This document shows positions 29,728 to 39,253 of a DNA stretch of 64,000 nucleotides, one piece after another; positions within the stretch are counted from its first letter, which is position 1, and each line of letters opens with the position of its first letter. The position numbers and the translations under genes are program-made. This DNA comes from Kitasatospora aureofaciens. GTDB taxonomy: Bacteria; Actinomycetota; Actinomycetes; Streptomycetales; Streptomycetaceae. The DNA lies in assembly GCF_019192735.1 (NCBI RefSeq), contig NZ_JAHTKP010000017.1, positions 62,001-126,000 of the forward strand. Reading direction: 5' to 3'. The notes below the pieces were generated by a model. That model saw nothing but the letters and a program-made list of their open reading frames with translations, searched no databases and had not been told where the DNA came from.

Positions 29728-31475
29728 GTCGTTCCCTCACCACCGGCGGCCCCGGCCCGCGCCGAGGCGCCCGCCCCGGACGCGACCGCGCCGCCGCTCA
29801 TCGCGCCGATGTAGACGCCGCCCTCCAGCACCTGCACCACGGTCTGCTCGAACCGGCCGGTCTCGTAGCCCTCGCTGTGCAGCGCCTCGCGCACGCCCGC
29901 GATGACCCGCTCCTGGATCGTCCGCACGTACCGGTTGACGTCGAGGTCCTGGAGCAGCGAGACGGTGGACTCGGCGGCGAGTTCGCGCAGCGAGACGGTC
30001 GGCCGGGCGGACAGCGCCGTGCCGCCGTCCGCCCCCGCGCCGAGTCCGCCACCGGGCCCGGCGCCGTAGCGCAGCAGCGCCTGGAGTGCGGCCGGCCCGG
30101 CGACGAAGGCAGACACCGCCGGTCGTCCGGAGCGCAGCCGCACGCCGCGCAGGGCGACGGCGTCGGCCAGCAGCTCGTAGTCGTGCCGGACCGGCCCCAG
30201 GACGTGCGGCACGACCTCCAGCACGAGCAGCCGCCCTTGGGTGTGCACCCGGATCAGCACCGACAGCACCACCTGCTCGTCCCACGCGCCGACCCGGATC
30301 CGCAGGAAGTGCCGGCGCCGCTCGGCGCCTTCGTCGACGGCGTCGCGCAGGTGCTGCTCGACGGCCTCGCGGTCGCGCCGGACGGCGGCGCGCTGGGGGC
30401 CGTGGGGGAGGAAAACGACCTCCCGGACCTCCATGTCGCGCAGCCGGTCCAGGCTGGTCTCGGCGGCGGCCTGCCGCAGGGCGAGCAGGCGCGGGACGAT
30501 CAGGTCGAGGACGGCGCGCGCGGTGAGGTCGGGCTGCTCCGGGGGGACGCGCTGCTCGGGGAGGACGCGCCCGGTCGTGCGGCGCTTGAGCTCCAGGACG
30601 AACGACCAGGGCTGGAACGGGACCCCGGCGCCGAGGAAGGGCTGCGCGGAGTCGTAGACGACGAGCGGCGAGTACTGCTCGGCCTCGATGGCGGCCGCGA
30701 GCGCGCGGTAGCGGCCCCGGCGGGGCAGCTCGACGGGCGGCAGGTCGGGGTAGCGCAGCCGGTTGAGCCGCTCGCGAACGGTGCGGGCGGCGAGCAGCCG
30801 GTGCACCCACACCACGGCGGCGAGCGCGAACGGGAAGACCGCGCCGAGGTAGTACGAGTCCCGGAGGGCGTTCACCGCGAGCGCCCAGTAACCGAGTTGG
30901 GCGAGGACGGCGACGACCGCGAGGAAGCCGCTGCGCGCGCGCCGGAGCGGGGACGGCGAACCGGCCGGCGGCGCGGGCGCGTAGAGCGCGTGGTCCCGGG
31001 CGGCCGGGGTCTTGGCGAACCAGGACAGCAGGCAGACGAGCGCGTAGAGGAAGGCGAAGTTCGCGACGTACGGGGCGGCCGTGCCGACGCCGTCGCCGAA
31101 CGCTTGGGAGGGCGAGGACCCGTACCCGCCGCCGTATCCGTACCCGGACGAGTGATGGGCGGTCGGCGGGTGGGCGATCAGCGGCTGGTAGGAGGCGGCG
31201 AAGAAGCCGAGCCAGAGCACGGCCAGCACGGCGCCGGTGAGCGCCTCCGCCGCCCGGGCCTTGAGCGCGTGCGCGAGGACCTGGACGAGGTCGAAGCCCA
31301 GCGACGGCGGGACGGAACGCTCGTCGTGCTCGACCAGCTCGGAGATCACGCGCCGGCGGAACTCCGGGTCGAGGTACACGCCCGCACACAGCAGCCGGGT
31401 GGCCTCGGACGTGGCGTACGGCGACGGGGACGACGGCGGTGCTTCGGCGGACGTGGCGTACGGCTGGAACGTCAT
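29724..31475 (-). CDS. Multispanning membrane protein ending in an SGGAVASG motif
   Basis: First gene of the three-gene unit, 583 residues, ATG after GGGGGGAG. The N-terminus has two PYATS repeats and a soluble helical part (DPEFRRRVISELVEHDERSV). It is followed by four transmembrane helices between about residues 78 and 230 and a ~350-residue cytoplasmic region (PLVVYDSAQPFLGAGVPFQP, FVLELKRR, MEVREVVFLPHG). The last ~30 residues are VYIGAMSGGAVASGAGASAR plus a short Gly tail, the motif repeated in the next protein. I do not recognise a characterised family. A membrane sensor or scaffold that recruits the motif partner is a plausible role. Confidence 0.78.
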   Translation of the reverse strand: MTFQPYATSAEAPPSSPSPYATSEATRLLCAGVYLDPEFRRRVISELVEHDERSVPPSLGFDLVQVLAHALKARAAEALTGAVLAVLWLGFFAASYQPLIAHPPTAHHSSGYGYGGGYGSSPSQAFGDGVGTAAPYVANFAFLYALVCLLSWFAKTPAARDHALYAPAPPAGSPSPLRRARSGFLAVVAVLAQLGYWALAVNALRDSYYLGAVFPFALAAVVWVHRLLAARTVRERLNRLRYPDLPPVELPRRGRYRALAAAIEAEQYSPLVVYDSAQPFLGAGVPFQPWSFVLELKRRTTGRVLPEQRVPPEQPDLTARAVLDLIVPRLLALRQAAAETSLDRLRDMEVREVVFLPHGPQRAAVRRDREAVEQHLRDAVDEGAERRRHFLRIRVGAWDEQVVLSVLIRVHTQGRLLVLEVVPHVLGPVRHDYELLADAVALRGVRLRSGRPAVSAFVAGPAALQALLRYGAGPGGGLGAGADGGTALSARPTVSLRELAAESTVSLLQDLDVNRYVRTIQERVIAGVREALHSEGYETGRFEQTVVQVLEGGVYIGAMSGGAVASGAGASARAGAAGGEGTT

Positions 31476-31558
31476 CCACTCCCCCCTGTGGCGTTAACCA
31501 ACTCGCGGGGATTATTGCCCGACTGACGCTCCGTCGGCTACGGGTTTACCTCACGAAA

Positions 31559-31593
31559 CGAGCCCCCGGACGGAAAACCCGTCCGGGGGCTCG
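31559..31593. terminator. Strong terminator after sdaA
   Basis: A perfect 15-bp stem (CGAGCCCCCGGACGG / CCGTCCGGGGGCTCG) around AAAAC lies 34 bp beyond the sdaA stop. It also shields the upstream side of the SGGAVA unit. Confidence 0.9.
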
Positions 31594-31626
31594 ATCGCAC
31601 CGCCGCGAAAAGAGCCGAAGAAAGGA

Positions 31627-32994
<1,368 letters not shown>

Positions 32995-33053
32995 GGGGGA
33001 CGTCCTTGTCTGGTCTCGTGGAAGGACTTGCTGGCAGGGGTTTGACACGGGAC

Positions 33054-33090
33054 GGGGCACCGCGCGCACTTCCAGTGTGCGCGGTGCCCC
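33054..33090 (-). terminator. Hairpin between glyA and sdaA
   Basis: A 16-bp stem (GGGGCACCGCGCGCAC / GTGTGCGCGGTGCCCC, one wobble position) with a 5-nt loop lies 66 bp after glyA and 60 bp before sdaA. It could terminate or attenuate transcription into sdaA. Confidence 0.75.
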
Positions 33091-33133
33091 GGAATCCCAG
33101 GTGCGCCGGCGGGGTGAGGCCGGTCACCTACCC

Positions 33134-33163
33134 CTGGACGGTCACAGGCTGGACGGTCACAGG
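33134..33163. repeat. Exact 15-bp tandem duplication at the glyA stop
   Basis: CTGGACGGTCACAGG occurs twice without spacing and covers the last glyA codon and stop. The second unit repeats the stop in frame (TGA then five codons then TGA), so the protein end is unaffected. Confidence 0.85.
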
Positions 33164-34425
33164 TTCGGGTAGAGCGGGTACTTCTCGGCCAGCGCGGTGA
33201 CGCGGGCCTTCAGCGCGGTGGCGGTGCCCTCGTCGAAGGCGGGCTTGAGCGCCTCGGCGATGATGTCGGCGACCTCGCGGAAGTCCTCGGCCTGGAAGCC
33301 GCGGGTGGCGAGCGCCGGGGTGCCGATGCGCAGGCCGGAGGTGACCATCGGCGGGCGCGGGTCGTTCGGGATGGCGTTGCGGTTGACCGTGATGCCGACC
33401 TCGTGGAGGCGGTCCTCGGCCTGCTGGCCGTCGAGCTGGCTGTTGCGCAGGTCGACCAGGACCAGGTGCACGTCGGTGCCGCCGGACAGCACCGAGACTC
33501 CGGCCTCGGTGACGTCGTCCTGGAGCAGGCGCTCGGCGAGGATCCTGGCGCCGTCCAGGGTGCGCTGCTGGCGCTCCTTGAACTCCTCCGACGCGGCGAC
33601 CTTGAAGGCGACGGCCTTGCCGGCGATCACGTGCTCCAGCGGACCGCCCTGCTGGCCGGGGAACACCGCGGAGTTGATCTTCTTGGCCCACTCGGCCTTG
33701 CACAGGATGACGCCGCCGCGCGGGCCGCCCAGGGTCTTGTGGGTGGTGGTGGTGACCACGTCCGCGTACGGCACCGGGTTGGGGTGCAGGCCCGCGGCGA
33801 CCAGGCCGGCGAAGTGCGCCATGTCGACGATGAGCAGCGCGCCGACCTCGTCGGCGATCCGGCGGAACTCGGCGAAGTCCAGCTGGCGCGGGTAGGCGGA
33901 CCAGCCGGCGATGATCAGCTTCGGCTGGTGCTCCTTGGCGAGGCGCTCGACCTCGGCCATGTCGACCTGGCTGGTCTTCTCGTCGACGTGGTACGCGACC
34001 ACGTTGTAGAGCTTGCCGGAGAAGTTGATCTTCATGCCGTGGGTCAGGTGACCGCCGTGGGCCAGGTTCAGGCCCAGGATGGTGTCGCCCGGCTGGATCA
34101 TCGCGAACATCGCGGCGGCGTTGGCCTGCGCACCGGAGTGCGGCTGGACGTTGGCGTGGTCGGCGCCGAACAGGGCCTTGATGCGGTCGATCGCGATCTG
34201 CTCGACCACGTCGACGTGCTCGCAGCCACCGTAGTAGCGGCGGCCGGGGTAGCCCTCGGCGTACTTGTTGGTGAGCACCGAGCCCTGGGCCTCCATGACC
34301 GCCACCGGGGCGAAGTTCTCGGAGGCGATCATCTCCAGGGTGGTCTGCTGGCGGTGCAGCTCGGCGTCGACCGCGGCGGCGATCTCCGGGTCGAGGGAGT
34401 GCAGGGACTGGTTCAGAACCGTCAT
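33157..34425 (-). CDS. glyA: Serine hydroxymethyltransferase GlyA
   Basis: The PLP enzyme exchanges glycine plus methylene-THF with serine. The 422-residue protein shows LEMIASENFAPVAVMEAQGS, TNKYAEGYPGRRYYGGCEHV, IVDMAHFAGLVAAG and the PLP-lysine site VVTTTTHKTLGGPRGG. Length and all motifs fit the family. It sits between gcvH and sdaA in the riboswitch-controlled operon, where it takes the methylene-THF made by the cleavage system and converts a second glycine into serine for SdaA. Confidence 0.97.
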   Translation of the reverse strand: MTVLNQSLHSLDPEIAAAVDAELHRQQTTLEMIASENFAPVAVMEAQGSVLTNKYAEGYPGRRYYGGCEHVDVVEQIAIDRIKALFGADHANVQPHSGAQANAAAMFAMIQPGDTILGLNLAHGGHLTHGMKINFSGKLYNVVAYHVDEKTSQVDMAEVERLAKEHQPKLIIAGWSAYPRQLDFAEFRRIADEVGALLIVDMAHFAGLVAAGLHPNPVPYADVVTTTTHKTLGGPRGGVILCKAEWAKKINSAVFPGQQGGPLEHVIAGKAVAFKVAASEEFKERQQRTLDGARILAERLLQDDVTEAGVSVLSGGTDVHLVLVDLRNSQLDGQQAEDRLHEVGITVNRNAIPNDPRPPMVTSGLRIGTPALATRGFQAEDFREVADIIAEALKPAFDEGTATALKARVTALAEKYPLYPNL

Positions 34426-34508
34426 GGTGTGGTCTTCCCGGGAGGAGGGAGGAGGGGAGGCCGCTGGAGCGGGGCGGCCGCCGCGCTGCGGCCGCCCCGG
34501 CCCAGGGA

Positions 34509-34889
34509 TCAGCCCTGGGGGTTGGTGAGGGCGTCGTACTCGTCGGCGCTGAGCAGCTCGTCGGTGGACTCCACCCGGACCTTGAACAGCCAGCCGCCCT
34601 CGAACGGAGCGCTGTTGACCAGGGCGTTGTCGTCCAGGACGTCCTGGTTGACCTCGGTGACCTCACCGGTCACCGGGGAGTACAGGTCGCTCACCGACTT
34701 GGTGGACTCCAGCTCGCCGCAGGTCTCGCCGGCGGTCACGGTCTCGCCGACCTCGGGCAGCTGCACGTAGACGATGTCACCGAGCGCATCGGCGGCGTGG
34801 GCGGTGATACCGACAGTCGAGACACCGTCCACGGCGGCGGTCAGCCACTCGTGCTCCTTGGTGTACTGCAGGTGCTGGGGGTTGCTCAT
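34509..34889 (-). CDS. gcvH: Glycine cleavage system H protein GcvH
   Basis: Lipoyl carrier shuttling the aminomethyl group between GcvP, GcvT and Lpd. The 126-residue protein has YTKEHEWLTA at the N-terminus, GDIVYVQLPEVGETV, and the lipoylated lysine in CGELESTKSVSDLYSPVTGE. ATG at 34889 is preceded by GGAG; longer in-frame starts would translate the repeat-containing gap after gcvT and are rejected. gcvP is not in the window, as is usual for actinomycetes where it lies elsewhere. Confidence 0.96.
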   Translation of the reverse strand: MSNPQHLQYTKEHEWLTAAVDGVSTVGITAHAADALGDIVYVQLPEVGETVTAGETCGELESTKSVSDLYSPVTGEVTEVNQDVLDDNALVNSAPFEGGWLFKVRVESTDELLSADEYDALTNPQG

Positions 34890-34950
34890 GGCGTCATTCT
34901 CCAGGATGGGAAGCGGGTACGACGAAGCGGGCCGCCGCACGGACGGCTTC

Positions 34951-34993
34951 GACGTGGATCTGACGTGGATCTGTGGAAATTCGACGTGGATCT
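34951..34993. repeat. Three GACGTGGATCT repeats between gcvT and gcvH
   Basis: The 11-mer GACGTGGATCT occurs at 34951, 34962 (directly adjacent) and 34983. They occupy the 132-bp gap between the two genes. They may be replication-slippage products or an internal regulatory site. Confidence 0.75.
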
Positions 34994-35021
34994 CTCGGAA
35001 GGACAGCGTCAAAGGGCAGCG

Positions 35022-36143
35022 TCAGCGGGCGCGCTTGTAGAACGGCAGCGCGACGACCTGGACCGGCTCGTGCTTGCCGCGCACGTCCACCGCGACGGTG
35101 GTGCCGGGGGCGGCGTGGGCCGCGTCGACGTAGGCGATCGCGATCGGCTTGCCCAGGGTCGGGGAGGGCGCGCCCGAGGTGATCCGGCCGATCGGGGCGC
35201 CGTCGGCGGAGACCACGGTGTACTCGGCGCGCGGCACGCGCTTGCCCTCGGAGACCAGGCCGACCAGCACCCGCGGCGGGTGGGCCTCGGCCTCGGCGGC
35301 GGCCTTCTCCAGCGCCTTGCGGCCGATGAACGCGCCCTCGTTGGTGGTCTTGTCGAAGCGGACCACCCGGCCGAGGCCGGCGTCGAACGGGGTCAGGTCG
35401 GTGGAGAGCTCGTGCCCGTACAGCGGCATGCCCGCCTCCAGACGCAGGGTGTCGCGGCAGGACAGGCCGCACGGCACCAGGCCGTGGCCCTCACCGGCCG
35501 CGGTCAGCGCCTGCCAGATCGCCTCGGCGTCGCCCGGGTTGCAGAAGATCTCGAAGCCGTCCTCGCCGGTGTAGCCGGTGCGGGCGAGCAGCACGTCGCG
35601 GCCGGCCACCTGGGCCGGGAGGATCGCGTAGTACTTCAGGCCGGGCAGGTCGGCCTCGGTGGTCTTCGCCAGGATCGCGGTGGACTCCGGGCCCTGGACG
35701 GCGATCAGGGCGTAGGTGTCGCGGTCGTCGGTGACGACGGCGTCGAAGCCCTTGGCGCGGGCGATCAGCTCGTCCAGCACCAGCTGGGCGTTGGAGGCGT
35801 TGGCGACGACCAGGAAGGCGTCCTCGCGCAGGCGGTAGACGATCAGGTCGTCCAGGATGCCGCCGTTCTCGGCGCAGATCATGGTGTAGCGGGCGCGCAG
35901 CACGCCCAGCGCGGAGACGAAGCCGACCAGCGCGTGGTCCAGCATCTCGCCGGCCTGCGGGCCGGTGACGGTGATCTCGCCCATGTGGGAGAGGTCGAAC
36001 AGACCGGCCTTGGTGCGGACGGCGAGGTGCTCCTCGCGCTCGCTGCCGTAGCGCAGCGGCATGTCCCAGCCGGCGAAGTCGGTCATGGTCGCGCCGAGGG
36101 CGCGGTGCAGCGCGTCGAGCGCGGTGAGGCGGAGGGACGACAT
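35022..36143 (-). CDS. gcvT: Glycine cleavage system aminomethyltransferase GcvT
   Basis: GcvT transfers the methylene group from aminomethyl-lipoyl-GcvH to tetrahydrofolate. The 373-residue protein shows TDFAGWDMPLRYGSEREEH near the N-terminus, GLFDLSHMGEI, ARTGYTGEDGFEIF, GLSCRDTLRLEAGMPLYGHE and the C-terminal GCV_T_C beta domain. ATG at 36143 follows GAGGAG; earlier starts would lie in the riboswitch leader. It is the first gene of gcvT-gcvH-glyA-sdaA, directly downstream of the glycine riboswitch. Confidence 0.96.
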   Translation of the reverse strand: MSSLRLTALDALHRALGATMTDFAGWDMPLRYGSEREEHLAVRTKAGLFDLSHMGEITVTGPQAGEMLDHALVGFVSALGVLRARYTMICAENGGILDDLIVYRLREDAFLVVANASNAQLVLDELIARAKGFDAVVTDDRDTYALIAVQGPESTAILAKTTEADLPGLKYYAILPAQVAGRDVLLARTGYTGEDGFEIFCNPGDAEAIWQALTAAGEGHGLVPCGLSCRDTLRLEAGMPLYGHELSTDLTPFDAGLGRVVRFDKTTNEGAFIGRKALEKAAAEAEAHPPRVLVGLVSEGKRVPRAEYTVVSADGAPIGRITSGAPSPTLGKPIAIAYVDAAHAAPGTTVAVDVRGKHEPVQVVALPFYKRAR

Positions 36144-36244
36144 GGCCTGGAACTCCTCGGTCTGGGCACTCAGGGGTGCGCGCACCGGACCGGACCCGCT
36201 CGGGGGCCGACCCTGCGCGCGGGCATGCGGCGGCGTGGGTCTCC

Positions 36245-36475
36245 CCATCTGTCGTCGAACCTGAGAGCTTCACCGCACCGCGGCCCGTGGCTGTTTCCAG
36301 CTTTCAGGACAGCATGGCGGCTTGCACCGTGGGTGGGCGCGCGACAGGGCCGTGCGCCGCTTTCCAGATGTGCCTAACCCGTGCGGTAGGGGTGCCTGAG
36401 AGATTCCGGGGAGGACTTGCTCCTTCGGCGCCGGCTGTGCCGCCAGACGGGGCACTCCGGGCTCTCCCGCGCGGG
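36245..36475 (-). promoter_or_regulatory. Tandem glycine riboswitch (gcvT leader)
   Basis: On the minus strand, aptamer 1 (about 36475-36388) contains GGGAGAG, GGCGCCGAAGGAGCAAG and CTCTCAGGCACC. Aptamer 2 (about 36370-36245) contains CTGGAAAGCG, CCCACGGTGCAAGCC and CTCTCAGGTTCGACGACAGA. These are the conserved blocks of the two-aptamer glycine riboswitch, correctly ordered and 100 nt upstream of gcvT. Binding of glycine normally switches the cleavage operon on. The expression platform between 36144 and 36244 was not resolved. Confidence 0.93.
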
Positions 36476-36640
36476 TTCGAGCGGCCGGTATGGAGTTGTG
36501 GGGCCGACGTCGCACGACGCCGTCGGACGCGCACATCATGGCACGTCCGCGCCGACGACGGGAGGGGGGGACCCGGTCACACGGCGCGCTGCCGAACCAT
36601 GACCCGAACTGTCACCCGACATGAAGGCGAACACGGGCCC

Positions 36641-36816
36641 CAGGGCCCGTCTTCGGACTCCCGCCTGCCGGGCGACGCCGGGGCACGCGCCTCGCTGCGT
36701 TGTCGTCGGTCGCCGATGCTCCGCATGGACTCCCTCCTCCGCCTTGCGATGCACGCACCCCAACGCCGCCCGGCCCGCCCTGCGGGCGGACGACGGGAGT
36801 CCGAAGACGGGCCCTA
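36641..36816. repeat. 176-bp palindrome-ended repeat element, copy 1
   Basis: Ends form a perfect 22-bp inverted repeat (36642-36663 AGGGCCCGTCTTCGGACTCC plus CG, and 36794-36815). The interior shares long exact blocks with copy 2 at 58930-59105 (e.g. CACGCGCCTCGCTGCGTTGT and CCTCCGCCTTGCGATGCACG). The arms differ between copies but stay complementary within each. No ORF of its own. It ends just upstream of the first SseB-like gene, leaving TAGACT at the boundary. Confidence 0.85.
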
Positions 36817-36877
36817 GACTGCTCCGCGTCGGCGCAGCAGTGGGCGGCCGACCGGCAGAGGGCGGTAGCAGGGGCGC

Positions 36878-37681
36878 ATGGGGTACCCGGTGGAGCAGCA
36901 GCAGGGGTGGGGCGGCCCGGAGTCGGCGCCGCCGGGCGGCGCGTGGCCGGCCAACGAGCTGGAGCAGGTGCTCACCGCCGCCCTGGGCGATCCGGGCGCG
37001 ACCCCGCGGGTGATCGAGGTGCTGGCCCGCAGCCAGGTGTGGATCCCGCTGCCGGCCGGCGGCGACCCGCAGGGGCAGGCGCTGGACCTGCCGACCATCG
37101 AGCTGGCCGGCGACCCGTACGTGCCGGTGTTCTCCTCGCAGGAGGTGTTCCTCCAGCAGGCGCCGGGAATGGCGTTCGCGATCGCGCCGGCCTGGGAGTT
37201 CGCCCGCGGGCTGCCGCTGGGCGTCGGCATCGCCGTCAACCCGGAGGCCGCGGTGGGCATCCCGGTGCCGCCGCAGGGCGTGGCCGAGCTGCGCCGCGGG
37301 CCGCGCGCCGACCGCTGGGGGAGCCCCGAGGACCCCGCCGCCCCGACCGGCGGCCGGGTGGCGCTGCGCGAGCCGGTGCCGGGCGAGGACCCGGAGCACT
37401 TCCTGGCCGCCTGCCGGGCCGAACTGTCCGCCCTGCCCGGGGTGTTGACCGCGCGGCGGGCGCTCGCCAGCATCGAGGGCGAGCCGACCGTGATGTTCGT
37501 GGGTGTCCAGCTCGACCCGGCCGCCCCGGCGGACCCGGGTGCGGTGAACGACGCACTCGGCCGTGCGCTGGGAACCGCGCCGCTGCCCGGCGGCGTCCAC
37601 CTCGTGCTGCTCGACCTCGCCGACGATCCGGTGGTCGAGTGGATGCTCACCCGGGTACTGCCTTTCTACACACGAATGTGA
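36878..37681 (+). CDS. SseB-like protein 1
   Basis: The 267-residue protein fits the SseB family named after E. coli enhanced-serine-sensitivity protein. It has an N-terminal SseB domain (LEQVLTAALGDPGATPRVIE ... LARSQVWIPLPAG, then PYVPVFSSQEVF) and a C-terminal domain (LPGVLTARRALASIEGEPTV, ending RVLPFYTRM). Function is unknown; the neighbouring serine/glycine operon is suggestive only. No clear ribosome binding site precedes ATG 36878. It is followed by tandem repeats and a second SseB-like gene. Confidence 0.85.
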   Translation: MGYPVEQQQGWGGPESAPPGGAWPANELEQVLTAALGDPGATPRVIEVLARSQVWIPLPAGGDPQGQALDLPTIELAGDPYVPVFSSQEVFLQQAPGMAFAIAPAWEFARGLPLGVGIAVNPEAAVGIPVPPQGVAELRRGPRADRWGSPEDPAAPTGGRVALREPVPGEDPEHFLAACRAELSALPGVLTARRALASIEGEPTVMFVGVQLDPAAPADPGAVNDALGRALGTAPLPGGVHLVLLDLADDPVVEWMLTRVLPFYTRM

Positions 37682-37750
37682 CCAGCACACGGATGTGAGT
37701 AGCCGGATGTAAGTAGCCGGATGTGACCAGCCGGATGTGAGCACCCGGAT
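37678..37750 (+). repeat. 14-bp tandem repeats between the SseB-like genes
   Basis: Four consecutive 14-mers from 37695 to 37750 (GTGAGTAGCCGGAT, GTAAGTAGCCGGAT, GTGACCAGCCGGAT, GTGAGCACCCGGAT) follow a degenerate 17-bp unit that starts over the stop codon of the first SseB-like gene. No spacers intervene, so it is not CRISPR. It may be a cluster of protein-binding sites or slippage. Confidence 0.85.
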
Positions 37751-37867
37751 CAGGGCTTTGTTCGTAGGCACGTCGCCGTGGCGGTGGCCGGTGCCGCGCC
37801 ATAGGGTGCGTGCAGACGGCCGACGGACCGGCGGCAGGTGAGGAAAGAGGCGCAGCGAGGTGGGCGC

Positions 37868-38803
37868 ATGAGTGCGGGAGCGGTAGCGGGCGGTGCCCCG
37901 GGGCCCTGGGGCCAGGCACCGGCCGGGCGCCCCGGCGCGGATCCGGGGGTGCTGGAGCGCGCGCTGCGCGAGGTCGCGCCGGAGCGCTACGAGGCGTACG
38001 AGCAGCTGCTGCACGCGCTGGCCGACGGCCAGGTCTGGATGCTGCTCTGGCACGGCACGCCGGGCAGCCCGGACGCCCAGTACGGGAACATGGAGATCAG
38101 CGGCCACGGCTACGCGCCGGCCGTCACCTCGCCCGAGCAGCTGGCCGCCTCCGGCTGGGCGCGGGCCCACGAGGTGATCTCCGGGCGGGAGATCGCCGCC
38201 TCGCTGTACCGGACCCGCTGGGGCCTGTGGCTGAACCCGCACGCCCCGGGCGGCGGCGTCGGCGTGCCCTGGGCGGACCTGCGGCGGATCGCGGCGGGCC
38301 TGGACCGGCTGCCGGCCGGGCCGCTGAAGCTGAGCGAACCGCAGGTGCCCGCTCAGCAGTTCTTCGCGCTGCTGGAACGCCAGGCGGGCGAGGTGCGCGC
38401 GGTCCGGGCGCTGCGCCGGGCCTGGGTGCAGCCGGCCGTGGGTGAACCGTACCTGGCGATCGGCCTGGACCTGTACGAGAGTTCGCCGTCGGCCGTGGAG
38501 GCGGTCCGGGCGCTGATGCAGCGGGCGATCGCGGTGGCCCCGGAGGGGCTGGCGGTGTCCACGGTGGCGATGGCGGACGAGTTCGACCCGGTGGCGCTGT
38601 GGATGCGCGCCAACACGCGGCCGTTCTACGACCGGGAGGCGGCCGGTCTCGGCCGGCCGACCGGCGCCTACCCGCCGGTGCCGCCGCCGGGCTACCACCC
38701 GCCGCAGCAGCCGGGGTACTACGGCACCCAGCCGCCCGCTCCGGGCTGGCACGGGCAGCCCCAGCCGCCGCAGCGGCCGTGGCCCGGATACCCCGGGCGC
38801 TGA
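37868..38803 (+). CDS. SseB-like protein 2 with Pro/Tyr/Gly-rich tail
   Basis: A 311-residue relative of the preceding protein. It has an SseB domain (LERALREVAPERYEAYEQLL, HALADGQVWMLLWHGTPG), then PQVPAQQFFALLERQAGEVR and the C-terminal domain ending FDPVALWMRANTRPFYDRE, which parallels VLPFYTR of protein 1. The last ~45 residues are a disordered tail of PPGYHPPQQPGYYG type. ATG at 37868 is preceded by GAGGTGGG. The two genes are probably an operon interrupted by the 14-bp repeats; a terminator follows. Confidence 0.82.
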   Translation: MSAGAVAGGAPGPWGQAPAGRPGADPGVLERALREVAPERYEAYEQLLHALADGQVWMLLWHGTPGSPDAQYGNMEISGHGYAPAVTSPEQLAASGWARAHEVISGREIAASLYRTRWGLWLNPHAPGGGVGVPWADLRRIAAGLDRLPAGPLKLSEPQVPAQQFFALLERQAGEVRAVRALRRAWVQPAVGEPYLAIGLDLYESSPSAVEAVRALMQRAIAVAPEGLAVSTVAMADEFDPVALWMRANTRPFYDREAAGLGRPTGAYPPVPPPGYHPPQQPGYYGTQPPAPGWHGQPQPPQRPWPGYPGR

Positions 38804-38828
38804 GTTCCAAAACCCCAAAGCCCCATAC

Positions 38829-38865
38829 CCGAAGCCGACTTGATTTCACATCAGGTCGGCTTCGG
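38829..38865 (+). terminator. Terminator after the SseB-like pair
   Basis: CCGAAGCCGAC / GTCGGCTTCGG form an 11-bp stem extended inward by TGAT/ATCA after one mismatch, 25 bp after the stop. Confidence 0.85.
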
Positions 38866-39253
38866 TGCTTTCCGGACGAACTTCCGGTCGGGCCAGGCAG
38901 GCATCTTGACATGGCTGGTGCGGCCATGTGAAGAGGGATATGCCAACGATCTGGGAGGTGCATGCGCACAGATCACAGTTGGGCATCTGTCGGTTGGCAG
39001 GGCTGGCGCAAGCCAGTTCGGATGGCAGAGAGTTCTGCGCAACGCACCGCGCGTACTTGGAACCCCACGAAGGTGAACGCGCAAGCCGACCGCTCGATCC
39101 ACGCGACGCCCATCCCGCGTGGTGGCAGTACCTGTGCACGACGTACTGCCGCGAACACCTGCTCCAAGCACCTCCGCACGTCCGCAGCCGTACCGCCGAA
39201 CCGGTGACCGGCACCCGTGGGCCGGCCACCGTCGGCGAGGGGACCAACTGACC
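38866..39253 (+). promoter_or_regulatory. Upstream region of the oligopeptide importer operon
   Basis: This 388-bp gap is less GC-rich than its surroundings in its first half. It holds a perfect TTGACA (38906-38911), the palindrome CATGGC-N7-GCCATG (38910-38928) overlapping the expected promoter, and GAGGGG before the first gene. A 107-codon plus-strand frame (38928-39251) ending just before the permease start has poor codon bias and is not called. Confidence 0.4.

Noticed and set aside
37678..37750. Short regular repeats suggestive of a CRISPR array
   Set aside because: Units are contiguous 14-mers without spacers and there are no cas genes.
38928..39251. A 107-codon plus-strand frame directly before the oligopeptide permease
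   Set aside because: Weak third-position bias and no family; its end overlaps the ribosome binding site of the permease. Kept only as part of the upstream region.
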